Below, one piece after another: positions 35,334-47,614 of a stretch of 64,000 nucleotides of DNA; position 1 is the first letter of the stretch; each line of letters opens with the position of its first letter. Source of the stretch: Salticus scenicus. Lineage: Eukaryota > Arthropoda > Arachnida > Araneae > Salticidae. Where the stretch lies: assembly GCA_963930645.1 (NCBI GenBank), contig OZ005648.1, positions 152,003,035 to 152,067,034 of the forward strand, in the 5' to 3' direction. A program made the position numbers and the translations under genes. The notes under the pieces were generated by a model. It saw only the letters and a program-made list of their open reading frames with translations, did not search any database and was not told the origin of the DNA.

Positions 35334-35795
35334 CACTGTTAAAAATTTGGGTTCTACGTTGTACGAAGATTTACTATACTACCGCAACTGCAATACCCAT
35401 AACTTGGTATTAAAGTTGCTGCAACCATTCACTGTAAAAAATATGTCTTATTTGCTGCAAGAAATTCTCTGTAATTTGAGAAAATACGTGTAATTTACGA
35501 AAAAATTACGTTGTCAGAACATATTTTCTCAAATTACAGATAATTTCAAGCAGCAAATAGGACATATTTTATACAGTGTACAATGATGAAACCATCTACC
35601 CTGTTCTGGTACTTCATGTTGAAAAAAAGCACCAAATCATGGTGGAAGGTTTCGCCATATTACGGTTGCAGCTACTATAGTACCAAGTTTTGGTTCTACG
35701 AAGCACCAAATCATGATAAAAAGTTTCATCATCTTATGGTTGCTGCTACGATATACCATGTTTTCATTCAACCTAAAACAAAATTTTTAACAGCA
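35334..35795. mobile_element. TIR MITE (CACTGTTAAAAATTT family), interrupted copy
   Basis: Left end CACTGTTAAAAATTTGGGTT, right end AAATTTTTAACAG. The interior has the GGTACTTC, GCACCAAATCATG and GTTGCAGCTACTA blocks shared with 36156-36382. A 149-bp MITE of another family is inserted at 35430, splitting the sequence CAACCATT..GATGAAACCATCT that is continuous in the second copy. The right half has an internal duplication of the CACCAAATCATG block. Confidence 0.78.
35430..35578. mobile_element. 149-bp palindromic MITE (CACTGTAAAAAA family), nested
   Basis: CACTGTAAAAAATATGTC at the left is mirrored by GACATATTTTATACAGTG at the right. The interior TTTGCTGCAAGAAATTCTCT and AATTACGTTGTCAGAAC blocks match the copy at 31696. 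Confidence 0.88.
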
Positions 35796-36155
35796 TATCA
35801 GAAAAAAAAAATTACAATGCGTTTTTCTTTGAAATCCAATTTCACATAATATGCTGATATGCTAAAATTTTCAGTTAACTCCGTAGCGTTGTCCTGCATT
35901 TTTTGTTTTCACACCACATCATTTTAAGAGCAAATATTAGTTTTTATTTACTCCTAATAACACATTGAAGAAAATTAATCAACAAATGCAGTGGTGAAAT
36001 AAAAAAGCGGGATTAACAATGTTGCAGAATAAATTAGAAGTTCTCGCAAAATGTATAAATTCATTAGGTTAATATATCTATGAAATCTTATAAATAGAGT
36101 AAAAATTAAAAGTTTTATAATTTAGTTTTCCTCATTCTCATAAAGTTTCCATGTG

Positions 36156-36382
36156 CACTGTTTAAAATTTCGGTTCAACATTGAACCAAATTTTGGTACT
36201 ACAGCATTTGCAATACCCAAATTTTGGTATTACAGCAACTACAACCATTGGATGGTGAAACCATCTACAAAGATTTGGTACTTCTTCTTGAAAAAAAACA
36301 CCAAGTGATGGAAGATTCCCCCATCTCATAGTTGCAGCTAATGCGTACAATGTTTTGTTGTGGAGAATTCTTAAAAGTGTGC
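36156..36382. mobile_element. TIR MITE (CACTGTTAAAAATTT family), uninterrupted copy
   Basis: Starts CACTGTTTAAAATTTCGGTT and ends CTTAAAAGTGTGC. Internal ACAACCATTGGATGGTGAAA shows the site where the relative at 35334 is interrupted. The minus 62-codon open frame here is an artefact of the inverted repeat. Confidence 0.72.
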
Positions 36383-36728
36383 TTGATTCATTAAATAATT
36401 AAAAACTAAGTATTTTCATTAAAAATATATGTTTATTCGTCGAAGCTTCATTTTATGAAGGGATTTCACATTAGCTTCATTTGTTTATAAATTAATGGAG
36501 AAAAATATTAATAATTTGAAATCAATAAACTTATATAAAGTGTAGGTATAGGAAATAGATAGTAGGTATCGGTCAAGATATTTGGCGAGACTATTTTGTT
36601 TTAACATACTTAAACAAAGGGCCGTTCCATATTTTGTTTGTTTTTGTGATAGTAAATCGTATGTAAAAACGAGACAGTTTAAGATAATTAACCAATGAAA
36701 ATCGAAGGAAAATGTGTTAAAAGTTTAA

Positions 36729-37628
36729 GGTGCCTGCCTACCTTTATAACGCAATTTTCGGTCAAAACTCCGATTTTCCATTTTTGGGTTAGTATTAAAG
36801 CCTAATATTTTAGCTTTCTAAATCAGTTTGGATTTTGCTTCTGGTTTGCTTAGAACTTGAGTTACAGGCATTTTAATATTAGTCACTCTCCAGTTTTGGA
36901 AACCGGAAGTGACCGGAAATGAACTAAAAATGTTTGTTTACATAAATGTTTTACTCAATATAAGCATTAAATTTTGTTACTGAATATAAAATGAGTTTAA
37001 AAAAGAAAATAAAAAGCTTTGAAATAAATCAGGAACTTATTAAAATTATTTTTTGTTTAATAGGTAAAATCTTGTTTTTAAATTTCTTTTTTCCTTTTCT
37101 TAAAATGAGATTTTTAGCATTTTGCTTTATCCCAAAACACCATAACTCCAAAAGTTATAATTGAAACGTTATGAAACTTTGAGAAAATACTCTAGTGGAG
37201 TTGCTTTAGGGATTGAACTACGACAATGAATCTAGCTAATTTTTTTTTTTTTTTTTTTTTTGTGGATAGAATTTATGAACTGCCATGTTTATTCATGATT
37301 TTTTCAGCATGTTATCTTCTCTAAAATATTAAATAACATGGTTATTGTTTTGCGAGTAGTTCACTCCCTTAAGGTTCTTTCAACAGTCTAAATAAAATTT
37401 ACAGAATACAAATGTCTAAATTTAAATTTGATCTATGATGTTTTGTAAAAGTGCTTTTTTTTTTCGCAATTTTTATGCACATTTTGAGCCTAAATATCAA
37501 AATGGTTTAAAGCTTCTTTTTTTTTTCAGGTTATTCACTGTTTTTTAATATATTCTATCATATAATGCACATAAATAGGCAATTTTTCAATTATTAAGAA
37601 AAATCACCTCCGACGGTAGGCAGGCATC
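36729..37628. mobile_element. 900-bp TTAA-flanked non-autonomous element
   Basis: GGTGCCTGCCTACC at the left and GGTAGGCAGGCATC at the right are inverted, and both ends abut TTAA (36725-36728 and 37629-37632). TTAA duplication is the piggyBac hallmark, but the termini do not start with the CCY usual in that group, so the assignment is tentative. The interior is non-coding, with a poly-T run at 37241-37261. Confidence 0.78.
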
Positions 37629-37632
37629 TTAA

Positions 37633-38420
37633 CGTTTTATCTCGACAACATATAAACAGGAAAGAAAAAGAATAACGTATGTAAAAAAAAAAGGCTTTTA
37701 AAGTAGATATGTTTTTTACGTAACTATGAATATAATGGTACAATTATATTAAATTGAGCGTACAGAAAATATCTGTCTATATATATATTCATTGATTGAG
37801 ATTTCAAGTGTTCAAACTTCGTTAAATTTAAATATTTGTTTATTGTATGATGGCCTCCTTGTTTCTACAACGAACTATTGATGGTCTCATTATAGTATTG
37901 TTTTACAAAGTACAAATTTATATCCGAAATAGTACGCAACTACATTTGTTGTAATGCATTCGAAAACTTAAATAAAGATTAAATTTTAATTTTGTATTAC
38001 CGTGTATATATGTCCAGGGGTGTTTTCCAACAGTCCTCGCTTAATTTTTCTCCCTTTTTAAAAACCACCAGACTTGCAAACGACTAATGCACCTGAAACC
38101 CCCGTCATTAATTTGGATCCTTCCTCCTTAAGTACTGAAATAGAAAACGGAATATACAATGGGAAAGTTTATTCTATTACTTTGTTTCAAGTACATTTTT
38201 ATGAATACATATATATAATTCGCATGCCAGTGAATAATCGCCAAAGATAGCAAATTTCATATTTATATAAATATAAATGATACGGTAAATTTATAATTAA
38301 TTATTGTATGTAATATATGTTTTTTATATTTATATTATTTATGTTAAACATGTATAACTAATTATAATTAAATAAGATTAATTATACTTACTGATAATAT
38401 GCAAGTACCGCAATTTTACG
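37633..38420. other. A+T-rich stretch, no recognised gene
   Basis: AATTTGGATCCTTCC (about 38111) has an inverted partner GGAAGGATCCAAATT at about 39290, hinting at an unresolved larger inverted-repeat element around the intervening repeats. Otherwise nothing is seen. Confidence 0.5.
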
Positions 38421-38686
38421 CATTTTTGAGATTCATGTACGTCAAGGTATGGTTATTCAGTGATTCTATTATTATTATTATTATTTCTTCATGTAAGCGG
38501 TGATAGTGATTGCTGCGGAACAGAGTTTTGTGTGTTTCGAGATTCATGTACAGGCAGTTAGAAGCACACAGAGATTTTTTTTTTCATGTGAGCTAAGCAT
38601 TACATAAGCGTAACAGTAATTGCGGCGGAACTGAGTTTTGTGCATTTTGAGATTCATGCACAGCAAGGTAGCGGCACCCAGTGATT

Positions 38687-38718
<32 letters not shown>

Positions 38719-38815
38719 TCGTGTGCGCGAATTGTACATATATAAATGTATGTGAATGCTGCTGAACCGAGCTTTTGTGTTTTGAGATTCATACAAAGCC
38801 AACTACCTTAAAGTT
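38421..38815. repeat. Minisatellite, ~4 units of 110-135 bp
   Basis: GAGATTCATGTAC-type anchors fall at 38428, 38539, 38649 and 38784. Units share a GGAACTGAGTTTTGTG block and each has a different simple-sequence expansion: (ATT)n at about 38468, poly-T at about 38578, and (TTTA)n at about 38685-38717. Confidence 0.85.
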
Positions 38816-38845
38816 AATGGTACATGTACTGGTATTGTACTGGTA

Positions 38846-39058
38846 CAGTCGGTAACAAAAGTGTCCGAACACTAGCAAAAATTCCTATGAAAAAAAAGTA
38901 CACTTCATACGGTTTTGTTTAATAAATCCTTATCGAATCGTGTTCTTAGACTGACTAAGAACAGGATTCGACAAGGATTTATTTAACAAAACCGTATGAA
39001 GTGTACATTTTTTACATAGGAATTTTTGCTAGTGTTCGGACACTTTTGTTACCGACTG
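38846..39058. mobile_element. 213-bp palindromic MITE (CAGTCGGTAACAAAAG), copy 1
   Basis: CAGTCGGTAACAAAAGTGTC at the left is mirrored at the right, both ends abut TA, and the arms remain complementary almost to the centre (AATCCTTATCGAATC against GATTCGACAAGGATT). TA targets and the CAG start point to Tc1/mariner. The copy at 44095 has the same length. Confidence 0.93.
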
Positions 39059-39570
39059 TATTGTACCTTGTACTGATATTGTACAGCACCTTTGGTACAT
39101 GTAATAATATACCAATTAAAAAAATATAAAAAATTATAAATTTAAAGTGTCATTTACATCTTTATTTAAAATTTAACTATCGTCGGTGATTATTTAGTGA
39201 CGTGTGGATAATGCGTAAGTACCTTAAAAATGCACTTGAAAAAAATTCCTATTAATCTTTCGTTTTCTTTTTCATTACTTTAAAAGGAAGGATCCAAATT
39301 CATAAAGGGATATCAAGTACCATGAAGAGTCCACATGTCCAAGAGCAGTTCGAACTTTTTTTAAGATGGCCGGAGGGGGAGGGGGCCAACGCAGTTGGTT
39401 GTCGGCCATGTACGGATATGTGGCAAAATAATGTGGCACTTTTAAATTTAGATATTTTGTCGAATATCTAGAAAAAACATAAAATAAATTGATGGATTCT
39501 ATTGGAACTTCATTATTGTAAGGAACATTTTATACTACAAATAACACTGCACGGCAAAAAAAAAAAAAAA
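39059..39570. other. Intergenic stretch, no recognised gene
   Basis: Includes a short G-rich block near 39369-39390. No coding motif. Confidence 0.55.
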
Positions 39571-39571
39571 A

Positions 39572-40120
39572 ACATGTCCTGATAACATTTTTTTAATTCT
39601 TATGCAAAATGAAATTCTGAGTTCCAAGATAACCCCCCATTTTTCCCCAGCACCCACCGTTTTCCCGGGACGCCAGCTCCTCCCTCAATTTTTATCAACG
39701 TTCGCTAATTTTATGGCCATGAATTTGATTTAGAGAACAGGAAATAATTATTTAAATACTTAAAAACAAAAAGAATGTAATGCATAATAAATGATAATAA
39801 TAATTTATTAATAGAATATAATAAATGTCATTTATAATATTAGTGGCAAATTCCACCTTAAACTTTCTCGAGGCTTCAAATGTTCATGTTCTAGAATTTT
39901 TCAAATCTGTAGCCCTGCAGAAGATATTTAACAGTTTAAATAGTCCTTTCTTTACCTACAAATCAAATTTATAGCCATAAAATTACCGAAAAGTGATAAA
40001 AATAGGGAAGGCGTTCCCGAAAAACGGTGGGTAATAGGGCAAAATGGGCGTTACATTCGGATTCAGGTGGTCATTTTGCATAAGAATTCGCAAAAATGGT
40101 GTTGGGGCTGATTTTCATGT
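39572..40120. mobile_element. Inverted-repeat element, arms ~150 bp
   Basis: The left arm carries TTCTTATGCAAAATG, CACCCACCGTTTTCCCGGGA and CTAATTTTATGGCCATGAAT. The right arm carries their complements (ATAAAATTACCG, AAAACGGTGGGTAATAGGG, CATTTTGCATAAGAATT). The centre (about 39730-39960) is unique and non-coding. The ends are blurred by a poly-A run on the left. Confidence 0.72.
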
Positions 40121-41193
40121 AGAGCAATGTAATTTATCAAAGATTTTGAGTCTGGACCAGTAACAAATTAAATTGAAAAATGTTTGAAGCTCCCTGTAAA
40201 AAGTAATCTTTGAAATTCGTTGTAGCTGTGACGTGTGATTATGTGGCTTTTTCAACAAACTGTTTTCATTAATATATCAATAACTAAACAATTAAGTATA
40301 AAAATATCTATAATTCTTCTATACTTTCCGATATTACGTTATTTCACAATGGTATCTGATTACAGTTAGTTATTTAGCTAAAACTTTCACATTCTCACTA
40401 TATTTTAGAAAATTCTCTAAAGGGAGTTAATTTGATATTTCAAGTGTCAAACATTTTCTTTTAAAGTTTCACGAAATTTTTATACTGTAATATTGTTTAA
40501 ATCGGTATTGCATAAGAAACGTCCTACCAACTGATAATCATTTAACTGTATGATCAAATAAAAATTTAGATTTGTTTAATTTTATATTTAATTAATGAAA
40601 CAGCATCTACATCTGAATTTTCTTCATTTCGAATATTTTTCTAATTGGAATAATTCATTTAAAATTAAGGATTTATATCGAAATTAGTTTCTGATCATCG
40701 CATATATTACAAGACAAGACATAAAACATAGATTTTTATCCAAATAAAAGAATCATATATAACCTTCAAATTTCGAACAGGAAGATATTGTAAATTTTAA
40801 TCATAGTAGAATATATAATTTTGCATTAATTATACATAATATTTTTTTTATGGAAAGCTCCAAAAGATCATTAAGGTTTCTTTCAAAAGAAAGTTATAAC
40901 GAAAATCAGAAGTTATCGTAAAACTTGAATTAGTTTAAGACCATTACAAAGTCATTACAAAAATATTTATCAAGAAAAAAGTGTCATGAGGGATTAATTT
41001 TCGGTTATTATCATTAAAAACGTCTTTCATTTTTGTCATTACAAGGAAATGTTTCTTTTATACTTTATGTTAATTACAGATGTCTAAACATCCTTGTAAT
41101 GAAAAATTTACCATTAATCGTTTTTAGGGAAATGAAACACATTACTTTGCGTGAATTTACTACACAAGACAGATTTTTTTGGAAAACAATATT

Positions 41194-41229
<36 letters not shown>

Positions 41230-41664
41230 ATCTGAATGCCCTTCACCATAAAAATTGATAACTAAGGAAATTTCTTACAGAAATTTAAATGGCATGTCTG
41301 TATTGAACCAATTTTTGTTTAAAAAAAATGCGATAATTAAAAATAAAATTAAAAAAGAATTTTTTTCCCTTAAATGTGAAAATCCTTTAGAGCAAAATCG
41401 TGAATTATTTTATTTCTGTTTGTTTGTTTGTTCATTCAACCATTCAATCATCCATTCCTTTATTTATTTATTAATATTTTTAAAGAAATATTTTCATTGG
41501 TAGCTTTAATTTAATTCATTCAAATATCATAAAAGAAAACAGTAAATGTTATCCAAAATCTGCTATTGAATCAGGAAGAAAAGATATGTACTGAAAGTTG
41601 AAATAATTAAACACGATTTGTCCTCAAACAAAAAGATAAGCAAAAGAACAGAATTAAAATAAAT
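40121..41664. other. A+T-rich stretch, no recognised gene
   Basis: Contains a T homopolymer of about 27 bases at 41198-41224. The two plus-strand frames around it (41033-41251 and 41255-41503) have no recognisable motif. Confidence 0.55.
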
Positions 41665-41672
41665 AACGCACT

Positions 41673-41871
41673 CAGCGTTCCCATCTTTTATAATTTATTC
41701 ACGAGCATTTTTAGCCCCGACTCTTTTTCATACGGGAAATTTTGAAAAATGATTTTCTTCTTATTTAATCGTTGTCGCATGTGAAAGAGAAATAATCTAC
41801 AAAATGTCTGGTGCGAAAATAAGGCGTGGCTAAAAATGCTCGTGAATAAATTATAAAAGTTGGGAACGCTG
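41673..41871. mobile_element. 199-bp hAT-type MITE with 8-bp TSD
   Basis: CAGCGTTCCCATCTTTTATA with AATTTATTCACGAGCATTTT is mirrored at the right, ending GGGAACGCTG. Flanking octamers AACGCACT (41665-41672) and AGCGCACT (41872-41879) match at 7 of 8 positions. It is related to 10994-11190 through the GAGCATTTTTAGCC block. Confidence 0.9.
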
Positions 41872-42139
41872 AGCGCACTAAAAAACAAATTAACGTAGTT
41901 TGGGGGATTATGCATGTTGATTTTGAGGTCCTTTCAGTTCCAAGTTTAATGACTTATGGAATTACTGAAGGACACAATGATAGATATAAAAAAAAATTAT
42001 TATCACCTAAAAATAAAAGCTTATTTCTCCTTTATCATACCTACGACATATTTACATATGCACCATCCAGAGTTGTAAATTTTTTCTAACGTTTCCTGAG
42101 TTTCCGAAAATCGTCTTGTATAATTGGACATATCTGGGT

Positions 42140-42835
42140 CATCTCAATCTACGATTCCCTGAAAACAAACAGGTTAACTTTAATAGCTGTAATTTGCAAC
42201 ATTATGTATACAAGGATTGATTAATATGCAAATTTTATGCAGATATATAGGTTATACCTTAGTAATAATTAAAACTATACGATACCTCATCTTTGGATGT
42301 TGATGCGTGGAAGATTTGGATTCAATGTACACCTTTGCGAAACGAAACAAAAAACATTAATAGATGTAATTCGCAATATTATTTATATAAGGATCAATTA
42401 ATGTCCAAATTTTATACAGATACCGTGGTTTTTCTTGGCAATAATTAAACATTTTTACGATACCCCCTCTTTGGATGTTGATGTGTGGAGGATGTGGATT
42501 CAATCTACAATTTTCCGAAACCAAACAAATAATCCTTAACAGCTGTAATTTGCAACATTATTCATACAAGAATCAATTAATATGCAAATTTTAAACAGAT
42601 ATTGGGGTTTTTCTTAGCAATAATTAAACATTTTTACGATACCCCGTCTTTGGATGTTGATGTGTGGAGGGCGTGAATTCAATCTACGTTTTTTCGAAAC
42701 CATATAAATCAACATTATTATCTTTAATTTGTAACATTCTGTGTAGAAGGATGAATAAATATGCAGAATAATTTTTATTCGGCTATCTTCGTTACTCCTT
42801 AGCAATAATTGGAACTTTACGATATCCTTATGCAA
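42140..42835. repeat. Tandem array, ~4 units of about 178 bp
   Basis: GCTGTAATTTGCAACATTAT-type anchors fall near 42186, 42363, 42541 and 42722. Between them are the TTTGGATGTTGATGTGTGG block, a GATTCAATCTAC block and a TTAGCAATAATTAAAC block. The last unit is the most diverged. Confidence 0.88.
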
Positions 42836-43269
42836 AATTTTTCATGACTGATTATAAAACAAAAGAAGTAGATGCAAGATCAAAATAAAGTTAATAACTA
42901 GGGTTCACGCCAGCAGGGCAAGTAAAGTGACAACTCTCACCCAGTCATCAAAGAATGTCGCCTAGATCGAACATGTAGATGACAAATTTGTCGCCTAAAA
43001 TATGTTCGTAAAACTTCTCTTTTACAAACATATTTTGGTGTTTACAAAACATAAGTACAAAAAGCACCCCTTTTAGTAATCGAAATTCTTGCATTTCAAA
43101 ACATATATAACAAACTTTTAACGTTAACTTTCGATGTTTGTTTGGTAAATATCATTAATTGTCAAGTGGTCGATTTGATTTTTTTTTTCCATTATTAAAC
43201 TTGACTTTAATAATCAATGGATTTCAAAAAACCTAATTGTAAAAGAAAAAATAAAAAAAAATGAAAGTT

Positions 43270-43304
<35 letters not shown>

Positions 43305-44092
43305 CATATTTTATTTACCGGGTGAGTATGAGAAATGAATTTTCATTACTGAGCAATTCTCTTGGACATGATAAATCATAGTAAAGCACTTCCACGAATT
43401 ACATTTAATAGAAAAGAATGCTTTTGCTTAATTATTGTCAGACCTATATCACATATATAAATTATGTACACTCTACATTGTATACTTAAATATAGTCGCA
43501 CATTAATAATACACAACGCAATCTACAACGCATTTCCAGCAACTGCCAAGCATAGTCCCACTATATTTTAGTTTATCTGGATAGCCCTGTAAACGCAAGA
43601 TGAATGATTTTTATATCGTATTTCACGAAAAATACTTTTATGCATATAAAATACGTATGTTCATTTCATTTGGTTTAGTGCAGCCTACAGATGTTAAACT
43701 GTACTTACCAAAAAATTTGCCCATAGGAGTAACATAATGAATTTTATTGAATGGCCCTGTACATGAGCCATTTGCTTCATCTCAACGAAAGGCTTAGTGC
43801 AGCATCCCTATATGATACATGAGGGGAATTGAGTATGGAATTTCTGGTACTGTTTGAATTTCAGATATGCTGATAACAAACACACACACAATTTCAATAA
43901 TTTCAACTTATGATTTAAGATTGGTTCTAGGCATCCCGGACGACACCTTTAGGTTAAATGAAATCAAACCAGATAAGTGAAATGACTTTTGTATTTATTA
44001 GTGAATATTCGGGATTTAATAATGTCATGTGTGTATATTTGACCATGTATATTCATGTTCACAATGTTTCAAAATAAATTTCTTGCTGTACG
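42836..44092. other. A+T-rich stretch, no recognised gene
   Basis: Contains a poly-A run at about 43277-43304. No coding motif or element ends. Confidence 0.55.
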
Positions 44093-44094
44093 TA

Positions 44095-44307
44095 CAGTCA
44101 GTTACAAAAGTGTCCGAACACTAGCAAAAATTCCTATGTAAGAAACGTTCACTTCATACTGTTTAGTTAAATAAATCCTTATCGAATCATGTTTTTAGAC
44201 TGACTAAGAACAGTATTCGACAAGGATTTATTTAACAAAACTGTGTGAAGTGTACTTTTTTTACATAGGAATTTTTACTAGTGTTCGGACACTTTCGTTA
44301 CCGACTG
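44095..44307. mobile_element. 213-bp palindromic MITE (CAGTCGGTAACAAAAG), copy 2
   Basis: Same length and TA flanks as the copy at 38846, with few substitutions (left end CAGTCAGTTACAAAAG). The two copies being so similar suggests recent spread of this family. Confidence 0.93.
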
Positions 44308-44372
44308 TATTGCGTTTATATGTACCTTAGATATTTTATAAGAAAACATATTAAAAACAAAAATTTTATCAA

Positions 44373-44407
<35 letters not shown>

Positions 44408-44756
44408 GCCACCATGTTTTAAATCAGACACGAGAAATAATGACACAGAATTAGTCACAAATGATAACATGTCGTTATTTAATTAGTTCGAGGTTTTTTA
44501 TTTTTTATTTTTTATTTCATTTTTATTAAAAAATCAATCTCTAGAAAAATGAAGAGCTCTTAATAATTATGAAATGAAATGGTATATAGGATAAAAGATG
44601 AACACATAGCTTTTATATTTACCCTTTTTTTTTCATACACTCGATTCCATATAAGTGTCAACAAATTTATGAATTTCTTTAAGCTAGGATTATACACTGA
44701 TGCATATAAATAATGAATTTACAGCGTTTTACTGTAAAAGTATACTTAGTAAATAC

Positions 44757-44790
<34 letters not shown>
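44308..44790. other. A+T-rich stretch with poly-A and (TA)n
   Basis: Poly-A at about 44377-44405 and (TA)n at about 44759-44792, the latter touching the next element. No gene. Confidence 0.7.
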
Positions 44791-44792
<2 letters not shown>

Positions 44793-44798
<6 letters not shown>

Positions 44799-45442
44799 GT
44801 CCTATAAGTCTGTAGACATTTAAAAAAAAATCATAAAAATTTAAGGAATTGTTAGAATCAACTGCTGTTTCCGAAAAAGTTATTCTCGTGAAAGGAGAAT
44901 TTTTTGGTAAAGAAAAAATTAATAGTTGAAAATTTCGTCCATAGAGGGCGATGTATGGGAGCAAATCATACATTTTCCTGAAAATCTACATTTGTTTGCA
45001 AGTACCTCTTTTACAAACATATAACAACTATTCTATGAATCCGTCATCGCCACAAATTACAGCTTGCATACGTGTTACAACACCGCTAACTGCAGTTTTC
45101 AGTCGCCGATTTTTAACAGAAGTAAAATATTTTCATCGTTAATAACGCTTTATTTATAAAATCAACATCGCAATTAAAACTTCATGTATGCAGGAGTAGG
45201 AGGAAAAATAAGGAATGAACCGTTTATCCGGAAACCGTGCAATTTATGAAAATCCGATTCGTACATTTCTCGTTAGGCGTCACTGCAGCACCCTCTATCG
45301 ACGAAAAGTTTAACTATTTTTTCCTTTACCAAAACAAATACCAATTCACGAGAATAACTTTTTCGCAAATAGCATTCAATTCTACTATATCCTTCAATTT
45401 TCAGGAATTTTTAAAATGTTTACAGACTTATGGGACACCCGG
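44793..45442. mobile_element. Long-TIR mariner-like remnant with GGRTGTCC ends
   Basis: GGATGTCCTATAAGTCTGTA at the left is mirrored by TACAGACTTATGGGACACCC at the right, and TA abuts both ends. The arms extend at least 170 bp (GAAAAAGTTATTCTCGTGAA in both). The interior holds a transposase tail on the minus strand. (TA)n microsatellites lie on both sides. Same plan as 717-1432 but a different sequence family. Confidence 0.85.
45029..45125 (-). pseudogene. Transposase C-terminal remnant
   Basis: The minus strand reads RRLKTAVSGVVTRMQAVICG then DDGFIE and a stop. An LRTAVS..VVTRM segment followed by a terminal DGG.FIEH-like end is the usual C-terminus of mariner-like transposases. Catalytic parts are gone. 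Its position inside the inverted repeats shows it belongs to that element. Confidence 0.55.
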
Positions 45443-45443
45443 T

Positions 45444-45444
<1 letters not shown>

Positions 45445-45491
<47 letters not shown>

Positions 45492-45514
45492 CATAGATGT
45501 ATGTGTTTTACATA

Positions 45515-45540
<26 letters not shown>
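45445..45540. repeat. (CA)n(TA)n and (AT)n microsatellites
   Basis: CA repeats run into TA repeats (45445-45490), with a second AT tract at about 45517-45540. Repeat length here is likely to be polymorphic. Confidence 0.95.
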
Positions 45541-45545
<5 letters not shown>

Positions 45546-46262
45546 TTTTGCTATGTATACATATATTTTATATATAAAATTATGAATAATTTTATGAACA
45601 AAATTTATGTTTTAGAAATTATTATTTTTACAATAATTAAAACATGCATTTTATATTTATTTCAAAGAAATACAAAGAATTACTATATGTTTTTTGCTTT
45701 TTATGACATTTTATTGCTGTGTTTCGATAAGCAGTAAAACTTTGTTTCTAAAGGCTACTCTTAGTAAAAATGGGTTTAATTTCATGATTTTTTCAATGCG
45801 TAAGCACTTTTTTCAATCTACTAAAGTACACGAAAATTGCGATGTATTAAAACTTAGTAAATATTACATAAGAAATTTTCTTTCATTTGATACAAATGCA
45901 TGTAGTACATCCATTTATATATTCGCGATATACTTAATGTCCTAACTTTGATTATACTTTACTTGGACCACAAGTTGGAAGCATAATTGACCGTCAAAGA
46001 TTTTTACTTTCTTTTCTTTGTATTTCTATCGCAGAATGATAAATTAAATTTGCATTCTTAGTTATTCAAAAATTACTTTGTTAAAATGATACATATATGC
46101 ATATATATGTATATATAATGCTGCAAAACTATATATGTTGATGTTTCACGGTTAATCCTTTAACTTTTTTCATTAATACATTTCGAATTTAGTAGTTGTT
46201 AGAAACTGTTATTAAAAAAAATTTCATTTTATATTAACACTGTTATGCAAGATTGTATTGGG
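45541..46262. other. A+T-rich stretch, no recognised gene
   Basis: The 83-codon plus frame at 45694-45945 has no recognisable motif. Confidence 0.55.
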
Positions 46263-46267
46263 TTGTA

Positions 46268-46487
46268 TTGTGTAAATTAAGTCCAATTGACTACATGAGG
46301 GTCCTACGGCCTATAAATAGAATGCCCTACATAGGGTTTTTCTAAGCGGTCTTGGCCGGTTTTTATGCGAGTTTTGAAGAAAATCTCGAAAGTGTCCGCA
46401 CGGCTAAGTCAACGAGCCTCACCTGGGATCGAACCCGGCACTTCCCGTCTACCAGTTTAAGATCAGAACCACTCGGCCACTGGTGGG
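46268..46487 (-). mobile_element. tRNA-derived SINE, second copy
   Basis: On the minus strand the head carries GGCCGAGTGGTTCTGATC and the B box GGGTTCGATCCC. The body matches the copy at 24275-24501 through the TGGTAGACGGGAAGTGCC, TCGTTGACTTAGCCG and CTTAGAAAAACCC blocks. Flanking duplications are not clear, so it may be older than the first copy. Confidence 0.88.
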
Positions 46488-47590
46488 ACCATTGTTTTGA
46501 AGGAAACCTGTATAAACAAACATTGTAAATTTCCAAACAGTTGTTTTGAATTGAAATAATTAATAAACACTACGATTCATGATGCAAAAGATATAGCTAC
46601 AAAAATTCACACTTTTCCACGAGACCTTTTACCAGAAATTTTATAAAAAAATACTAATTTATTTAATCGTAGAAAATAAATATGACATATTTCTATTAAA
46701 AAAAATAGTAATGATAAATCTGATTTAAAAATTCAAAATGTTGGTATCTATGCAAATAATAATATGCACGAATTCAGATTAAAAGTAGAAAAGCATTCGT
46801 GTTTTTATTTTCCACATAGAGGGTCGTGCTTAACCATTTTCACATGAAACAATTGCTACGTTATTTTATAGTTATGGTGTTTTCTTACAAATTTATTAGT
46901 CTTCATCATTAAATACAAGTCTTTCGGTTATTGTACTGGATAAATATTGCTACAAGTTAAAAACTCCTGATATAAATATAAAAATATTAAATAATTTTTA
47001 AAACTAAAAGTAATATCCGCGCTGGAATATATGTTTAGATTCGCGACCATACTCATATACGTAGGAGAATATGGATAAAGTTATTTAAAAGTGATGATAG
47101 GGAGGAGAACGTGAATGTTGCATAAATCGAAATAATACATATCTTGTGTAATTTTCGTGTATGTCAAGGGGTATCTTATGATGGACGACCATAGTTCAGT
47201 CATTTGTAAGGCATCACTGACCAAGAAAATCACGACGTCTTTCATTTTATGGCATACGCGATAAGATTCCGGGAGAAATACTGAAAGAGGGAGGAACGAG
47301 ATTTGAAATTCTAGTTTCAACATTATAAAATATTACAATGGTATAGCATTTATAACTGTACTTTTATAGAAACTAATATAAAATGCATTCATTCACAATT
47401 CCTAATAATTATTTGTGAATGTATTTTTATGATGTTCCAATTTCCTGTCATTTTTTATGGGCAGAGCAATGCTTCTAAATACCATTTTTACATTTAGAGA
47501 CAAAATGGAGTTAATATTTGTGTATTCTCTTTTAATTTATGTATTGAAAGGATAATAAGTGAAATTCTTGAATAAATTGAAAATAATAAA
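46488..47590. other. Stretch with no recognised gene
   Basis: The 80-codon minus frame at 47081-47323 has no domain I recognise and no splice context. It is listed here only as the longest frame in the gap. Confidence 0.5.
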
Positions 47591-47614
47591 CTGCTTTTGC
47601 AGTCTGTATGCTAC

